Shown: piece by piece, positions 23,188 through 32,128 of the stretch | Layout: each line of letters begins with the position of its first letter | How positions within the stretch are numbered: position 1 is the first letter of the stretch | Origin: Bacillota bacterium | Lineage (GTDB): Bacteria > Bacillota > UBA5301 > JAMCQP01 | NCBI GenBank assembly: GCA_023381695.1 | Contig: JAMCQP010000086.1 | Coordinates: 17,904 to 74,100 of the forward strand | DNA: 56,197 nt | Direction: 5' to 3' | Notes under the pieces: model-generated | Database searches by the model: none | Told to the model about the DNA's origin: nothing | Seen by the model: the letters and a program-made list of their open reading frames with translations, nothing else | Program-made: the position numbers and the translations under genes

Positions 23188-24171
23188 CTAGTCCTCCGCA
23201 ATGAATTCATCCAGAGCCAGCCTGGCGGCGCCCACGACGCCGGCGTCCGCGCCAAGCAAGGCGGGCCGGATCTCGACGGCCCGCGCGGCGGCTGGTTGCG
23301 CCAGATCGTCCACCAGCCGGCGAATCCGGTTGAAGAGATCCGGCCGGCGGCAGTACTGGATCCCAATCCCTCCGCCGATCACCAGCACCTCTGGATTCAA
23401 GGTGCTTATGATGTTGGCCGCCCCCATTCCCACGTAGGTGACAGCCCGCTCCAACGCCAGAGCCGCCCTTTGATCCCCCTGGTCGTAGGCGGCGAACAGG
23501 GCGCGGGTGTCGGGGAAATTACCGGGTGGGTCCGGACCCGTTCCCTGGACCCCGGCGTTGGCCGAACGCAACAATCCCGGTCCGGCGCACAGTTCCTCGA
23601 AGGATGGCGTTCGATTCCTCGCGGCATCCCCGATTAACGCGGGATCCAGCGCATACCACCCCACCCCGCCGGGGATGCCGGTGCTCCCCCGGTAGACCCT
23701 GCCGTCCAAAATCATACCCGCCCCAATCCCTGTCCCGATGATCAGAAAAACCACGTTTTGCTTGCCCCGGCCCGCCCCGACCCACCCTTCCGCCAGGACC
23801 GCCGTATTGCCGTCAAAATCCAGGGTCACCAACCTGGTCCCCAGCCGCTTCGAAAGTTTCTCACGCACCGGAAGGTCGCGCCAGCCGGAAATATTCGGAG
23901 CCCAGACCACAACCCCCCGCCCGCGATCCACCACCGCCGGTACGCCCACCCCGACAGCCAGGTTGCCGCCAGAGATGCGCCCGTCGGTTATCTCTTGCAC
24001 CAGCCTCGCCACCTGAGTGACCGTGATCTCAGGATCCTCCGCGGAAGCCTGCAACGGTGCCGCAATTTTTGTCAGCACTCTTCCCCGGGCATCGACAACC
24101 CCGACAGCCACCTTGGTGCCCCCGATATCCACCCCGACGGCCACCAAATCGGATTTTACGAAATCCACCAT
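23188..24171 (-). CDS. ROK-family sugar kinase lacking the ROK zinc motif
   Basis: 327 residues. The ATP-binding DIGGTKVAVGVVD (about 14-26), the VGVGVPAVVD block and IGTGIGAGMILDGRVYRG are present. The catalytic Asp lies in DFDGNTAV (family DNDANAA). The CxCGxxGCxE zinc-binding motif expected near 170-190 is absent; the region reads VGWYALDPALIG. The family phosphorylates glucose, GlcNAc or ManNAc. It starts 5 bp after the permease stop, in the ABC transporter operon. Amino-sugar kinase is the favoured role by context. Confidence 0.88.
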   Translation of the reverse strand: MVDFVKSDLVAVGVDIGGTKVAVGVVDARGRVLTKIAAPLQASAEDPEITVTQVARLVQEITDGRISGGNLAVGVGVPAVVDRGRGVVVWAPNISGWRDLPVREKLSKRLGTRLVTLDFDGNTAVLAEGWVGAGRGKQNVVFLIIGTGIGAGMILDGRVYRGSTGIPGGVGWYALDPALIGDAARNRTPSFEELCAGPGLLRSANAGVQGTGPDPPGNFPDTRALFAAYDQGDQRAALALERAVTYVGMGAANIISTLNPEVLVIGGGIGIQYCRRPDLFNRIRRLVDDLAQPAAARAVEIRPALLGADAGVVGAARLALDEFIAED

Positions 24172-24176
24172 CCAGC

Positions 24177-25052
24177 TCAGTCCTTTATCCCGGTCATGGC
24201 AATCCCTTTGACATAATAGCGCTGCAACGACGCAAATAGAAATGTCACGGGCAGAATCCCCAGAGTCAAGCCGGCAAGTATCAGGTGCGAATTACGGTTC
24301 GGGTCAAAAGCGATGGCGAGCATCTTCAGACCGACGGTCAGGGTGGTCAATTCCGGAGCGGACGTCGCGATTACCAACGGCCAGAACAAATTGTTCCACT
24401 GCGAGATGAAGGTGAAGATGCCCACCGTCGCCAGAGCCGGTTTGGTCAGCGGCAAGATAATATTCCAGAAAATGCGCCCTTCCGATGCCCCGTCGATGCG
24501 GGCGGCGTCAAGCAAGCTGTCCGGGATGCCCAGCATGAACTGCCGCATCAGAAAGACACCCCAGGCGCTGACCGCAAAAGGAAGGATCATCGACAGGTGG
24601 GAATGCAAGAGCCCGTAGCCGCCCAGGCCCAGCCAGTCGTTTCCGCCCGCCAGCGGAACCCGCCGCATCATATAGTAGACCGGGATGATGAAGATGAACG
24701 ACGGGAGCATCATGGTGGCCAGAATTCCCTTGAAAACTACGTCCCGGCCCCGAAAGTCATACTTGGCCAGCGCAAATCCCGCCATCGCACTGGTCATCAG
24801 CACCGAAAAGCTGATCCCGCCGGCCACGATAAGGCTGTTTAGATAATATGCAAAAAGGGGTACCTCGCCGATCACGGCGACAAAGTTGCCCCATTGCGGC
24901 GCCTTCGGGATCCAGACCGGGGGAACCGCGACAAGTTCGGCCCTGGTCTTCAGGGCGGACGCTAATAGCCAGGCAAAAGGCAAGATCATGGTCACCCCGC
25001 AAAGAACAAGGATAACGGTGCTGATCGTCCGTTTGGCCCGCCGCGCCGGCAT
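24177..25052 (-). CDS. Carbohydrate ABC transporter permease (MalG-type)
   Basis: 291 residues with six predicted membrane helices. The cytoplasmic EAA loop that docks the ATPase reads LLDAARIDGASEGRIFWNIILPL. It partners with the MalF-type permease 15 bp upstream and the binding protein at 26108. No MalK-type ATPase is in the cluster, so a shared ATPase encoded elsewhere is expected. Confidence 0.92.
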   Translation of the reverse strand: MPARRAKRTISTVILVLCGVTMILPFAWLLASALKTRAELVAVPPVWIPKAPQWGNFVAVIGEVPLFAYYLNSLIVAGGISFSVLMTSAMAGFALAKYDFRGRDVVFKGILATMMLPSFIFIIPVYYMMRRVPLAGGNDWLGLGGYGLLHSHLSMILPFAVSAWGVFLMRQFMLGIPDSLLDAARIDGASEGRIFWNIILPLTKPALATVGIFTFISQWNNLFWPLVIATSAPELTTLTVGLKMLAIAFDPNRNSHLILAGLTLGILPVTFLFASLQRYYVKGIAMTGIKD

Positions 25053-25067
25053 AGGCCGCCCCCCTTT

Positions 25068-25964
25068 CTAATAAGATTCGATGCCGCCGCGCCGGAAGAG
25101 GCGAAGTTGCACCAGCGAGATGCCGAGAACAATGACGAAAAGTACGTACGCCATCGCCGAAGCCCGCCCCATGTTCAGGTATTCAAAGGCGGTCTGATAC
25201 ATATAGAGCACCATGGTCATGGTACTGTTGATGGGACCCCCGGCCTTTCCAAGCGCGGGAGCGGTCATGGCCACAATGAAGTCGAAGACCTGCCATGCGG
25301 CGATCATGCCCGTTACGAACACGAATAGAATGGCCGGCTTCAAAAGCGGGAAGGTAATGTACCAGAATCGACGCCATCCGTGGGCCCCATCGATGGCCGC
25401 CGCCTCGTAGTACGTTTCGGGAATGTCTTTAAGCCCGGCGTACAGAATCAACATGTTCGTCCCGACGCCCGCCCAGACGGCGGTGATCATGATGGACAGC
25501 AAAGCCGTGGCCGGGTTATTCAGCCAGTCAAGAGAATGAAGCCCGAACGCATTGAGAATGGAGTTGATCAGCCCGTAATTGGGCCGGTAGAGGTACATCC
25601 ACACCATGCCAATGGCCACGGGGGTTGTAATGGTCGGCAGGAAGAACAGCAACCGCCAGAACCCGTCCCGGCGCCGCCCGTAAACCAGGACCGCGAGCAA
25701 GATGGATAATGCCGTGCTGACCGGAACCGTCACCATGGCGTAGATGAACGTGTTGCTCAAAGCTTTGAGAAACACCCGGTCTTCCGTGAAGATATATTTA
25801 TAGTTGCTCCATCCGACGTTTGGCGCCTGTAAAGGCGGGGTCAACATGTTCCACTCCCGGAAGCTCAAAAAGAACGAGCTCAGCACCGGAAAAACAAGGA
25901 AGATGGCATAAAAGATCAGGACCGGGAGAAGAAACAGCCAGGCCGTTCGTGTTCTTTTGCTCAT
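25068..25964 (-). CDS. Carbohydrate ABC transporter permease (MalF-type)
   Basis: 298 residues with six predicted helices. The EAA loop is YYEAAAIDGAHGWRRFWYITF. The start is ATG 25964 (MSKRTRTAWLFLLP) with GGGGATATGGA upstream; the frame extends to 25994 with a GTG. It forms the membrane channel with the MalG-type subunit. A strong stem-loop separates it from the binding-protein gene. Confidence 0.92.
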   Translation of the reverse strand: MSKRTRTAWLFLLPVLIFYAIFLVFPVLSSFFLSFREWNMLTPPLQAPNVGWSNYKYIFTEDRVFLKALSNTFIYAMVTVPVSTALSILLAVLVYGRRRDGFWRLLFFLPTITTPVAIGMVWMYLYRPNYGLINSILNAFGLHSLDWLNNPATALLSIMITAVWAGVGTNMLILYAGLKDIPETYYEAAAIDGAHGWRRFWYITFPLLKPAILFVFVTGMIAAWQVFDFIVAMTAPALGKAGGPINSTMTMVLYMYQTAFEYLNMGRASAMAYVLFVIVLGISLVQLRLFRRGGIESY

Positions 25965-26027
25965 TCCATATCCCCACTCTCGCCAGCCTTGCACCCGCAG
26001 ACTTTTGCTTCCCCCGAGCCCTTGCCC

Positions 26028-26073
26028 CCGGAAGAGGGCGGATCGATCAAAACGTTTCTCCGCCCTCTCCCGG
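26028..26073. repeat. Intercistronic stem-loop after the sugar-binding protein gene
   Basis: CCGGAAGAGGGCGGA (26028-26042) and TCCGCCCTCTCCCGG (26059-26073) form a 15-bp stem with one mismatch. No T-tract follows on the minus strand. It lies between the binding-protein and permease genes, where such structures often stabilise the upstream mRNA and lower downstream expression. Confidence 0.75.
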
Positions 26074-26107
26074 CCATCTCCGGCCGCTCCCGCGCCGTTA
26101 ACTTGCT

Positions 26108-27376
26108 TTATTTGTAATGCTTCGCGAGAATAGCGTTAATCTGGCTGGCCGCATCGTCCAGGGCCGCCCTGGCGTCTTTCTTGCCGTACCAGGCCGCCAT
26201 GATCTCATTCATCAGGATAATCTTGATTTCGGCACCCTGGGCCACGTTTGGTTCAGCGATGGAATTTTTCAATTCGCGGATAAAGGTGGCCGTATACTGA
26301 TCGTTCAGTTCCTTCGGGTGGTTTTCGGTGTCGATCTTCCGGCTGGGAATGGCGCCGACCCTTTGCGCCAGATAATCACCCATCCTGGTGGTCTGGTTCG
26401 GCCCTTGAACCTGCGCCGTCAACCACATCAGGAAATCCCAGGCTTCTTTTTTGTGCTTGCTGCTCTTGCCGACGCCGGCGAACCAGGTATACAACGCAGT
26501 AGCGGGCTTTTTCATCACGGGAATGGGGGCTACCCCCACATCGGCGTAGCGTTCGCCCATGGTCGTCTTGAGGTTATTTTCGTCCCACGGCGCCATAACC
26601 ATCATGGCGATATTGCCGTTGGGGAAATCCCACACGCTGCCGTTGACGTCGGTGCCCTTCTCGCGGAATAACTTTAGCTGGGCTTCGAGGGCTTCAACCC
26701 CTTGCGGGCTGTTAAAGAGCGCTTTTTTGAAGTCGGCGCTCAGAAACTCGCCGCCATTGGACCACAACATGGCCAGGAACGGGTGAACCACCGCCGACTC
26801 CCAGCCGGCCAGGAAGGTAAAGCCGTACTGCTTAATGTTGCCGTTAGAATCAAACCTGGTCAATTTTTTGGCCATTTCCACCAGTTCGTCCCACGTCCTG
26901 GGCGGCTCGGAATAACCGCCCTCCCGAAGAAGCCTCTTGTTGTAAACCAGGGCATAGTTGTCAATCTCCGTGGGAATCCCCCAGATGTCGCCGTTGATGG
27001 TCACGCCGTTTACCGCCACGGGAACGTAGTTCTTGCGCACGTCATTTTTGACGGCTGGCGGCGGGGCGTCCAGAATGCCGGATTTTGCGAGTTCCACGCC
27101 CCAGAGCGAGTAAACGTGATAGATATCCGCCCCGCGCCCCGAAACCGAGGCGATCTGGATCTTCTTGAGGTAGTCTTCGAACGGGGTAACCTCTTTGACG
27201 ATTTCGATTTCCGGGTGGAGCTGCTCATAAGCGCGAATATAGTCGTCCAGGCCTTCGCGATTGAAATCGGTGTGGATGGACATGATCAGCTTGATCTTCT
27301 CCGCGGCCAGCGCCGGCGAAACCGCCAGCGCCGCCAGGGCAACGATCGCCATGAAGACAACAACCCATCTTCTCAT
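26108..27376 (-). CDS. Extracellular sugar-binding protein (ABC, SBP family 1)
   Basis: 422 residues. The signal peptide ends in SPALAAEKI near residue 25; there is no lipobox Cys. The mature protein has the family 1 hinge segments: LDDYIRAYEQLHPEIEIV, YALVYNKRLLREGGYSEPP with TWDELVEMAKKL, and AMMVMAPWDENNL. It delivers a carbohydrate to the two permeases encoded next. The ligand is unknown; context suggests an amino sugar such as GlcNAc or a disaccharide from peptidoglycan. Confidence 0.92.
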   Translation of the reverse strand: MRRWVVVFMAIVALAALAVSPALAAEKIKLIMSIHTDFNREGLDDYIRAYEQLHPEIEIVKEVTPFEDYLKKIQIASVSGRGADIYHVYSLWGVELAKSGILDAPPPAVKNDVRKNYVPVAVNGVTINGDIWGIPTEIDNYALVYNKRLLREGGYSEPPRTWDELVEMAKKLTRFDSNGNIKQYGFTFLAGWESAVVHPFLAMLWSNGGEFLSADFKKALFNSPQGVEALEAQLKLFREKGTDVNGSVWDFPNGNIAMMVMAPWDENNLKTTMGERYADVGVAPIPVMKKPATALYTWFAGVGKSSKHKKEAWDFLMWLTAQVQGPNQTTRMGDYLAQRVGAIPSRKIDTENHPKELNDQYTATFIRELKNSIAEPNVAQGAEIKIILMNEIMAAWYGKKDARAALDDAASQINAILAKHYK

Positions 27377-27430
27377 AACTTAACCCCCCGTCTGACTTTA
27401 TTCTTGTGTTGGAGAAAGCCAGGTAACGGA

Positions 27431-28186
27431 TCACCTCCTCCCCGTCTCAGACCCGCTAAGTTCAACATCCAGGCTGTACCGATCCGCCCGCAACAGCGAC
27501 TCGGCGTATTCCACCGGCCGACCGTCGGCCAGGCAGGCGAAACGGCGCACCGCAAAAACCGGCGAACCCTCCAGAACTCCCAGTATTGCGGCATCGGCGC
27601 CACGAACCACGACCGCCGAGTAGGATTCGCGACCGGCGGCCGGGTCAAGGCCAAAATCTTGCCGTAAAAGCTTATAAAGCGATCCGGTTAACTTCTCGCG
27701 CCTTTTGGCCAGTTCCGGGCAGAGCGCGTGGGGAACAAAGGAGGTCTGAACCGCCATTACTTCACCGTCGGCCAGGCGCAGGCGTTTGATACGGATCACT
27801 TTCTCTCCTTCCGAAAGCCGCAGAGCTTCCGCAACCACGCGGCGCGCCGGGACGACCATGAACTCCAGAAGACGGGTCGTGGGCACGAAACCTTTCTGCA
27901 GCATCTCGTCGTGAAAGCTGATCAGCCCGCTCAACTTGCGGTTCACTTTGGGACTGGTGACAAAGGTGCCTTTGCCCTGCTGGCGGTAGAGCAGGCCGTC
28001 CACCACCAGCTTTTGGATGCCCTGTTTCACGGTGACGCGGCTGACGCCGAAATTCTTGCTCAACTCCGACTCGGTGGGAATGCGGTCCCCGGGAAGATAG
28101 ACGCCGCTTTCGATCTCCTCCCGGAGCAGGTCATATATCTGGTAATAGAGCGGCATTCTGCCGTCCCGGCTGATCGCCACCGGCAC
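27431..28186 (-). CDS. GntR/HutC-family regulator (UTRA domain)
   Basis: 251 residues. The winged helix (about 10-75) contains PTESELSKNFGVSRVTVKQGI, and the UTRA effector domain follows (about 92-240) with LQKGFVPTTRLLEF and VEYAESLLRADRY. The family includes NagR/YvoA, which responds to amino-sugar phosphates. It lies inside the cluster, between the PIG-L gene and the sugar-binding protein gene, and probably represses it. A palindrome upstream of anmK (35055-35072) is a candidate operator. Confidence 0.92.
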   Translation of the reverse strand: MPVAISRDGRMPLYYQIYDLLREEIESGVYLPGDRIPTESELSKNFGVSRVTVKQGIQKLVVDGLLYRQQGKGTFVTSPKVNRKLSGLISFHDEMLQKGFVPTTRLLEFMVVPARRVVAEALRLSEGEKVIRIKRLRLADGEVMAVQTSFVPHALCPELAKRREKLTGSLYKLLRQDFGLDPAAGRESYSAVVVRGADAAILGVLEGSPVFAVRRFACLADGRPVEYAESLLRADRYSLDVELSGSETGRR

Positions 28187-28204
28187 CGACCTCCTTTGCC
28201 TGAC

Positions 28205-28969
28205 TCAAAATACGCGCACAGGCCTGAGGCCCGGCTTTCCACGGCCAACCCCGGGCGGCAGCGGCAACACCACCCGGGCCAGCCTGAAAGCCTGAGCGTA
28301 CAGGACGCCGGCCTCAACCCCCCGCACGGCCGCCATGGAACGATAGTAGGGCTCATACGGGATTTTGACCGTCCGCCCCGCCGCATCCGGGGATGATTCC
28401 CTTCTGAACAGTTCATATTCCCCCATGGCGCGCCAGGCTTTCTCGGCGGTATGGGATACGTCGACGTACACGTCCGGGGCAAACCCTTCCAGATCCTCGC
28501 AATTTTCGCCGAAGAACACCCATGGTGGTTCCTGGGTCTCGGAGATCATCCCCACCGCCCTCATTACCGCCTGATGCGCCTGAAGGTGCCGGGGATGCCA
28601 GCTTCCCCGCCAGTGGGTGATCAGCACGTCGGCCCGGCAACGCTTGAAGATCGCCGCCAGTTCCGAGGCCAGTTCTTCCTCGCCCGGAAGCCGCCCGGAT
28701 GGATACCCCGGCCAGAGATACTCCGCTCCGAAGGCGGCCGCCGCCCGGGCCATCTCCGATTCGAGTTGCTTCCCGTAAACCGCCGGATCTCTGAGCGGGT
28801 TCCCGCGCTCCCCGCGCGTGAGGTGCACCAGGGTAACCCGGTGGCCTGCCGCGATTGCTGCAGCAGCCGTCGCCCCGGCCATCGCCTCCGCGTCAAAGGC
28901 GTGCGCCCCCACCACCACAATACTCTTGCTCCTGTATTTGTCCCCGGTTTCGGCCCCGGTTCCGTGCAA
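28205..28969 (-). CDS. PIG-L/LmbE-family protein with altered active site
   Basis: About 254 residues. The fold is that of zinc-dependent N-acetylglucosamine deacetylases (MshB, LmbE): VVVGAHAFDAEAMAG near residue 18, TRGERGNPLRDP, and HWRGSWHPRHLQAH. In MshB the motif is HPDD: His and the second Asp bind zinc and the first Asp is the base. Here it is HAFD, so both zinc residues remain but the base is Phe. The start is a TTG with GGAGGCGG 5 nt upstream. Deacetylation of an amino sugar is the contextual guess. Confidence 0.78.
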   Translation of the reverse strand: MHGTGAETGDKYRSKSIVVVGAHAFDAEAMAGATAAAAIAAGHRVTLVHLTRGERGNPLRDPAVYGKQLESEMARAAAAFGAEYLWPGYPSGRLPGEEELASELAAIFKRCRADVLITHWRGSWHPRHLQAHQAVMRAVGMISETQEPPWVFFGENCEDLEGFAPDVYVDVSHTAEKAWRAMGEYELFRRESSPDAAGRTVKIPYEPYYRSMAAVRGVEAGVLYAQAFRLARVVLPLPPGVGRGKPGLRPVRVF

Positions 28970-28990
28970 TGCAACCGCCTCCTTCCTGCC

Positions 28991-30283
28991 CTATTCCTCT
29001 TCAGCCACAAGCCGGGAGGCAAACTCATGAAATCTGCCCCGAAAGCCGATGATTTCCGTATTATGCGCCCCGGGATGCACCCTGTTGCTGAGTAAAATGT
29101 AGATCCCCGCGTCGCCGGGCTCGCGGCCGGCCTCGTCCCCCGGTCCCGGATCCACCACCACGGAGGTGCCTGTAAATCCGGTATGTCCGAACGCCCTGGA
29201 ATTCAGGGAAGGGCCAAAAAGCAGGCTGGCGCTACGGTTCAAAACCCACCCCAGGCCGCGGTGATCCCCGGAAAGGTGAGACGTGCGATCCAGGCCCACC
29301 AGCTCGACATAGCGTTTCCCCAGAGCTTTAAACAACGGCGTTTCCCGGTTGCCGCCAATCAGATTTCGAAGAAGAACCGCCACATCCACCGTGGAGGAGA
29401 ACAATCCCGCGTGCCCGGCCGTCCCATCCAGCACATAAAAGGCGTTGCCGTCATGCACCGTGTTCCGGATAATCCCTTCGCGCCAGCGGCCAAAATTCCG
29501 CGCCTCCGGGCCGATCATCCCCTGCTCGAAAAGATTGCCGTCTTCGGTTGGAGCGGTGCGTCTGGCATCGGCCGCCCTGGCCATGGTGGAATCTTGCAGC
29601 CGCAGCGGTTCAAAAAGGCTTTCCCGGGCAAGCACTTCCAACGTGCGGCCAGCCAGTCGCTCCACGAGAAAACCAAGCAACATGAAGCCCAGGTCGCTGT
29701 AGATCACGGATTCTCCCGGTTGCGCCACGGCCTCCAGCCCCGCCAGGAAGGACAGGGCATCTTCCCGCCCGCGCGCATGGAGGTAGACCGGGCGCCACTC
29801 CGGAAAACCCGCCGTGTGTGTCAGCAATTGTTCGACAGTAGCGTTGCCCAGAGGATTCGACGCAAACTCCGGGAAAAACTCCCGCACCGGGTCAACCAGC
29901 CGGATCACACCTTCATCCACCAGTTGGAGGACCAGGGTGGTGGTAACGAGCGGCTTCGTCAGTGAAGCCATGTCAAAAATGGTGTCGCAAGTCATTGGCT
30001 CAACCTCGGGGGTAACCATCCGTTTCCCGAACGCCTGGAAGAAGAGCACGGATCGGTCCTTGATCACCAGCGCCACCGCCCCGGGAAAGACGCCGGCCGT
30101 TACAGCGTCGGAGAGGACCCTGTGCAGAACCCGTCCCGCCTCGGAAATGGGGCCGTCACCAGCCGGGGAAGCCGCCGCCGAGCCTTTGAAATCAAATCCA
30201 GCCTCTTCCAGGCGCCGCACTTCCCGGGCGTCCGGGCCGATACTCTCCACCACTGAACTTTCCACCACTGAACTTTCCTCCAC
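28991..30283 (-). CDS. Beta-lactamase-family serine hydrolase (AmiE/YbbE-like)
   Basis: 430 residues. The class C-type active site is visible: ASLTK (S-x-x-K), YSD (Y-x-N position) and HTG near the C-terminus (FGHTGFTGTS). No signal peptide is present. The start is GTG with GGGAGGG 7 nt upstream, and the first codons are a threefold 15-nt repeat encoding VVESS-type units. In Bacillus a related protein, AmiE, removes stem peptides from MurNAc-peptides in a muropeptide recycling operon. Here it follows peptide permeases and anmK lies in the same cluster, consistent with cytoplasmic peptide removal. Confidence 0.82.
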   Translation of the reverse strand: MEESSVVESSVVESIGPDAREVRRLEEAGFDFKGSAAASPAGDGPISEAGRVLHRVLSDAVTAGVFPGAVALVIKDRSVLFFQAFGKRMVTPEVEPMTCDTIFDMASLTKPLVTTTLVLQLVDEGVIRLVDPVREFFPEFASNPLGNATVEQLLTHTAGFPEWRPVYLHARGREDALSFLAGLEAVAQPGESVIYSDLGFMLLGFLVERLAGRTLEVLARESLFEPLRLQDSTMARAADARRTAPTEDGNLFEQGMIGPEARNFGRWREGIIRNTVHDGNAFYVLDGTAGHAGLFSSTVDVAVLLRNLIGGNRETPLFKALGKRYVELVGLDRTSHLSGDHRGLGWVLNRSASLLFGPSLNSRAFGHTGFTGTSVVVDPGPGDEAGREPGDAGIYILLSNRVHPGAHNTEIIGFRGRFHEFASRLVAEEE

Positions 30284-30297
30284 AGAACTTCCCTCCC
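30248..30297. repeat. Tandem 15-nt repeat at the serine hydrolase start
   Basis: About three units of CCACCACTGAACTTT (plus strand), the last degenerate, cover the ribosome binding region and first codons of the serine hydrolase. On the coding strand each unit carries GTG codons preceded by purine-rich GGTGGAAAG, so copy changes could shift or vary translation start. Confidence 0.6.
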
Positions 30298-30304
30298 CGA
30301 GGCA

Positions 30305-31129
30305 CTAGATGCGGCCGCGCAAGCGGGGGTCCAACACGTCGCGCAGGCCGTCGCCCAGCAGGTTGAACCCTAAAACAACCAGCATGATGGCCGCGCCCGG
30401 CGCCACCGCCGTCCACGGCGCCAGTTCCATGTACCGGCGGCTTTCGCTCAACATGTTCCCCCAGGAAGGCGTGGGCGGTTGTGCCCCCAGACCCAGAAAA
30501 CTCAACGCGGACTCGTAGAGAACCGCCAGCGAGATGGTCAGGGAGACCTGAACAAGAAGCGACGGCAAGATGTTCGGGACGATGTGCCTCACAATAATCC
30601 GCGGCGACCGCGCACCCAGCGCACGCACCGCCTCCACAAATTCCAGATCGCGCACCGCCAGCACGGAGCCGCGGGTCAACCTGGCAAACTGGGGAATGTA
30701 CACGACCCCGATAGCCAGGACAATATTCAGATTGGACTGGCCCAGCACCGCCATGATGCAGATCGCCAGAAGCAGTGCGGGAAAGGCCAGAATTATGTCC
30801 ATGATCCGCATGAGAACGGTGTCCACCCAGCCGCCAAAAAAACCGGCCAGAAGCCCTGTCGCCGTCCCGAAGAGAAGCGCCACCAGCGTGGAGAGGATCG
30901 AGACCACAAACGACACCCTGCCCCCGTACAGGAGGCGACTCATGATATCCCGGCCGTATCCGTCGGTGCCAAGCGGATTGTGGCTCGTGGGCGGGGCCAG
31001 CAGGTTGCCCGGTTCCATCATCGTCGGATCATATGGCGCAATACTGGGCGCCAGGGCCTGGGCCAGGAAAAAAATCATGATGATGATCAGCCCCGTAACG
31101 CTCAGGTAATTTTTTAAGAGCTTGCGCAT
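30305..31129 (-). CDS. Oligopeptide ABC transporter permease (DppC/OppC-type)
   Basis: 274 residues with five or six helices and the N-terminal cap region PYDPTMMEPGNLLAPPTSHNP followed by GTDGYGRDIMSRLLYGGR (in two parts), both hallmarks of the DppC subfamily. The EAA-like loop is FVEAVRALGARSPRIIVRHI. It pairs with the DppB-type permease 12 bp upstream. No DppD/DppF ATPases are present in the window. Confidence 0.92.
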   Translation of the reverse strand: MRKLLKNYLSVTGLIIIMIFFLAQALAPSIAPYDPTMMEPGNLLAPPTSHNPLGTDGYGRDIMSRLLYGGRVSFVVSILSTLVALLFGTATGLLAGFFGGWVDTVLMRIMDIILAFPALLLAICIMAVLGQSNLNIVLAIGVVYIPQFARLTRGSVLAVRDLEFVEAVRALGARSPRIIVRHIVPNILPSLLVQVSLTISLAVLYESALSFLGLGAQPPTPSWGNMLSESRRYMELAPWTAVAPGAAIMLVVLGFNLLGDGLRDVLDPRLRGRI

Positions 31130-31141
31130 CTTTCTCCCCCT

Positions 31142-32092
31142 TCAGTCGTAACGGATGCGCGGATCCACCAGGACATAGAGAATATCCACCAGCAAGTTGA
31201 TCAGGACAAATGCCAGGGTGACCAGCAGAACGATCCCCTGCACCAGAGGATAATCCCTCTGATAAATGGCGTACAGCGCTAGCCGGCCCATGCCGGGCAA
31301 CGCGAAGACCTCCTCGATGACCACCGTGCCGCCTAGAAGATAGCCGGCGTAGATCCCCACCACGGTGATTACCGGCGTCAGAGCGTTGCGCAGGGCATGC
31401 TTGAAGATCACCGTTCTCCCGGCAAGCCCCTTGGCGCGCGCCGTCCTGATATAGTCCTGGCCGAGGACTTCCAGGACCGACGAGCGCACGTAGCGCATGA
31501 GCACCGCCGCCAGGCCGAGCCCAAAAGCAATGGTCGGCAGGACCATGGCCTTGAGATTTTCGGAAAGGCTGGCGGTAATACTTACGAATGAGGCCAACCT
31601 CAGAACGGTCAGATACCTGGATGCAAAGAGAATGATGAGCGTCGCCAGCCAGAAGTCCGGGATGGATAAACCGATGATCCCGATGATGCGTGAAATGGCG
31701 TCCGTCACCGAATTGCGCCGCAGAGCCGACAGGATTCCGGCGGGAACGCCGAGTAAAAGCGCAAAGGTCAGGCTTAAAAACGCAAGTTCCGCACTGACCG
31801 GCAACCTGGCCAGGATATCATTCAAAACCGGGCGCGCCGTCCGCAACGACACCCCAAAATCCCCGTGCATGACCCGCCAGATCCAGTCCAGGTATTGGAC
31901 ATAGAGGGGCTTGTCAATGCCGAAGAGGCGCTTGAGTTCCTCCATCTGCTCCGCCGTGGGCGAAACCTGCGTGCCGACATACATCTGCACCACATCGCCG
32001 GGCACCAGGCGGATCAACAGGAAGACCACGATGGAAACGCCCAGCAGGACCGGTATCAACTGTAAAAGCCGTTTAAGAATATACTGGCGCAT
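31142..32092 (-). CDS. Oligopeptide ABC transporter permease (DppB/OppB-type)
   Basis: 316 residues with six helices. The N-terminal MRQYILKRLLQLIPVLLGVS and EAA-like YIRTARAKGLAGRTVIFKHA are typical, as is the C-terminal LVDILYVLVDPRIRYD. It builds the channel with the DppC-type subunit. It is separated from the binding-protein gene upstream by 173 bp that hold a large inverted repeat. Confidence 0.92.
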   Translation of the reverse strand: MRQYILKRLLQLIPVLLGVSIVVFLLIRLVPGDVVQMYVGTQVSPTAEQMEELKRLFGIDKPLYVQYLDWIWRVMHGDFGVSLRTARPVLNDILARLPVSAELAFLSLTFALLLGVPAGILSALRRNSVTDAISRIIGIIGLSIPDFWLATLIILFASRYLTVLRLASFVSITASLSENLKAMVLPTIAFGLGLAAVLMRYVRSSVLEVLGQDYIRTARAKGLAGRTVIFKHALRNALTPVITVVGIYAGYLLGGTVVIEEVFALPGMGRLALYAIYQRDYPLVQGIVLLVTLAFVLINLLVDILYVLVDPRIRYD

Positions 32093-32128
32093 GGAAGTTA
32101 CCTCGCTGACCCACGCTGGATTGTATCC

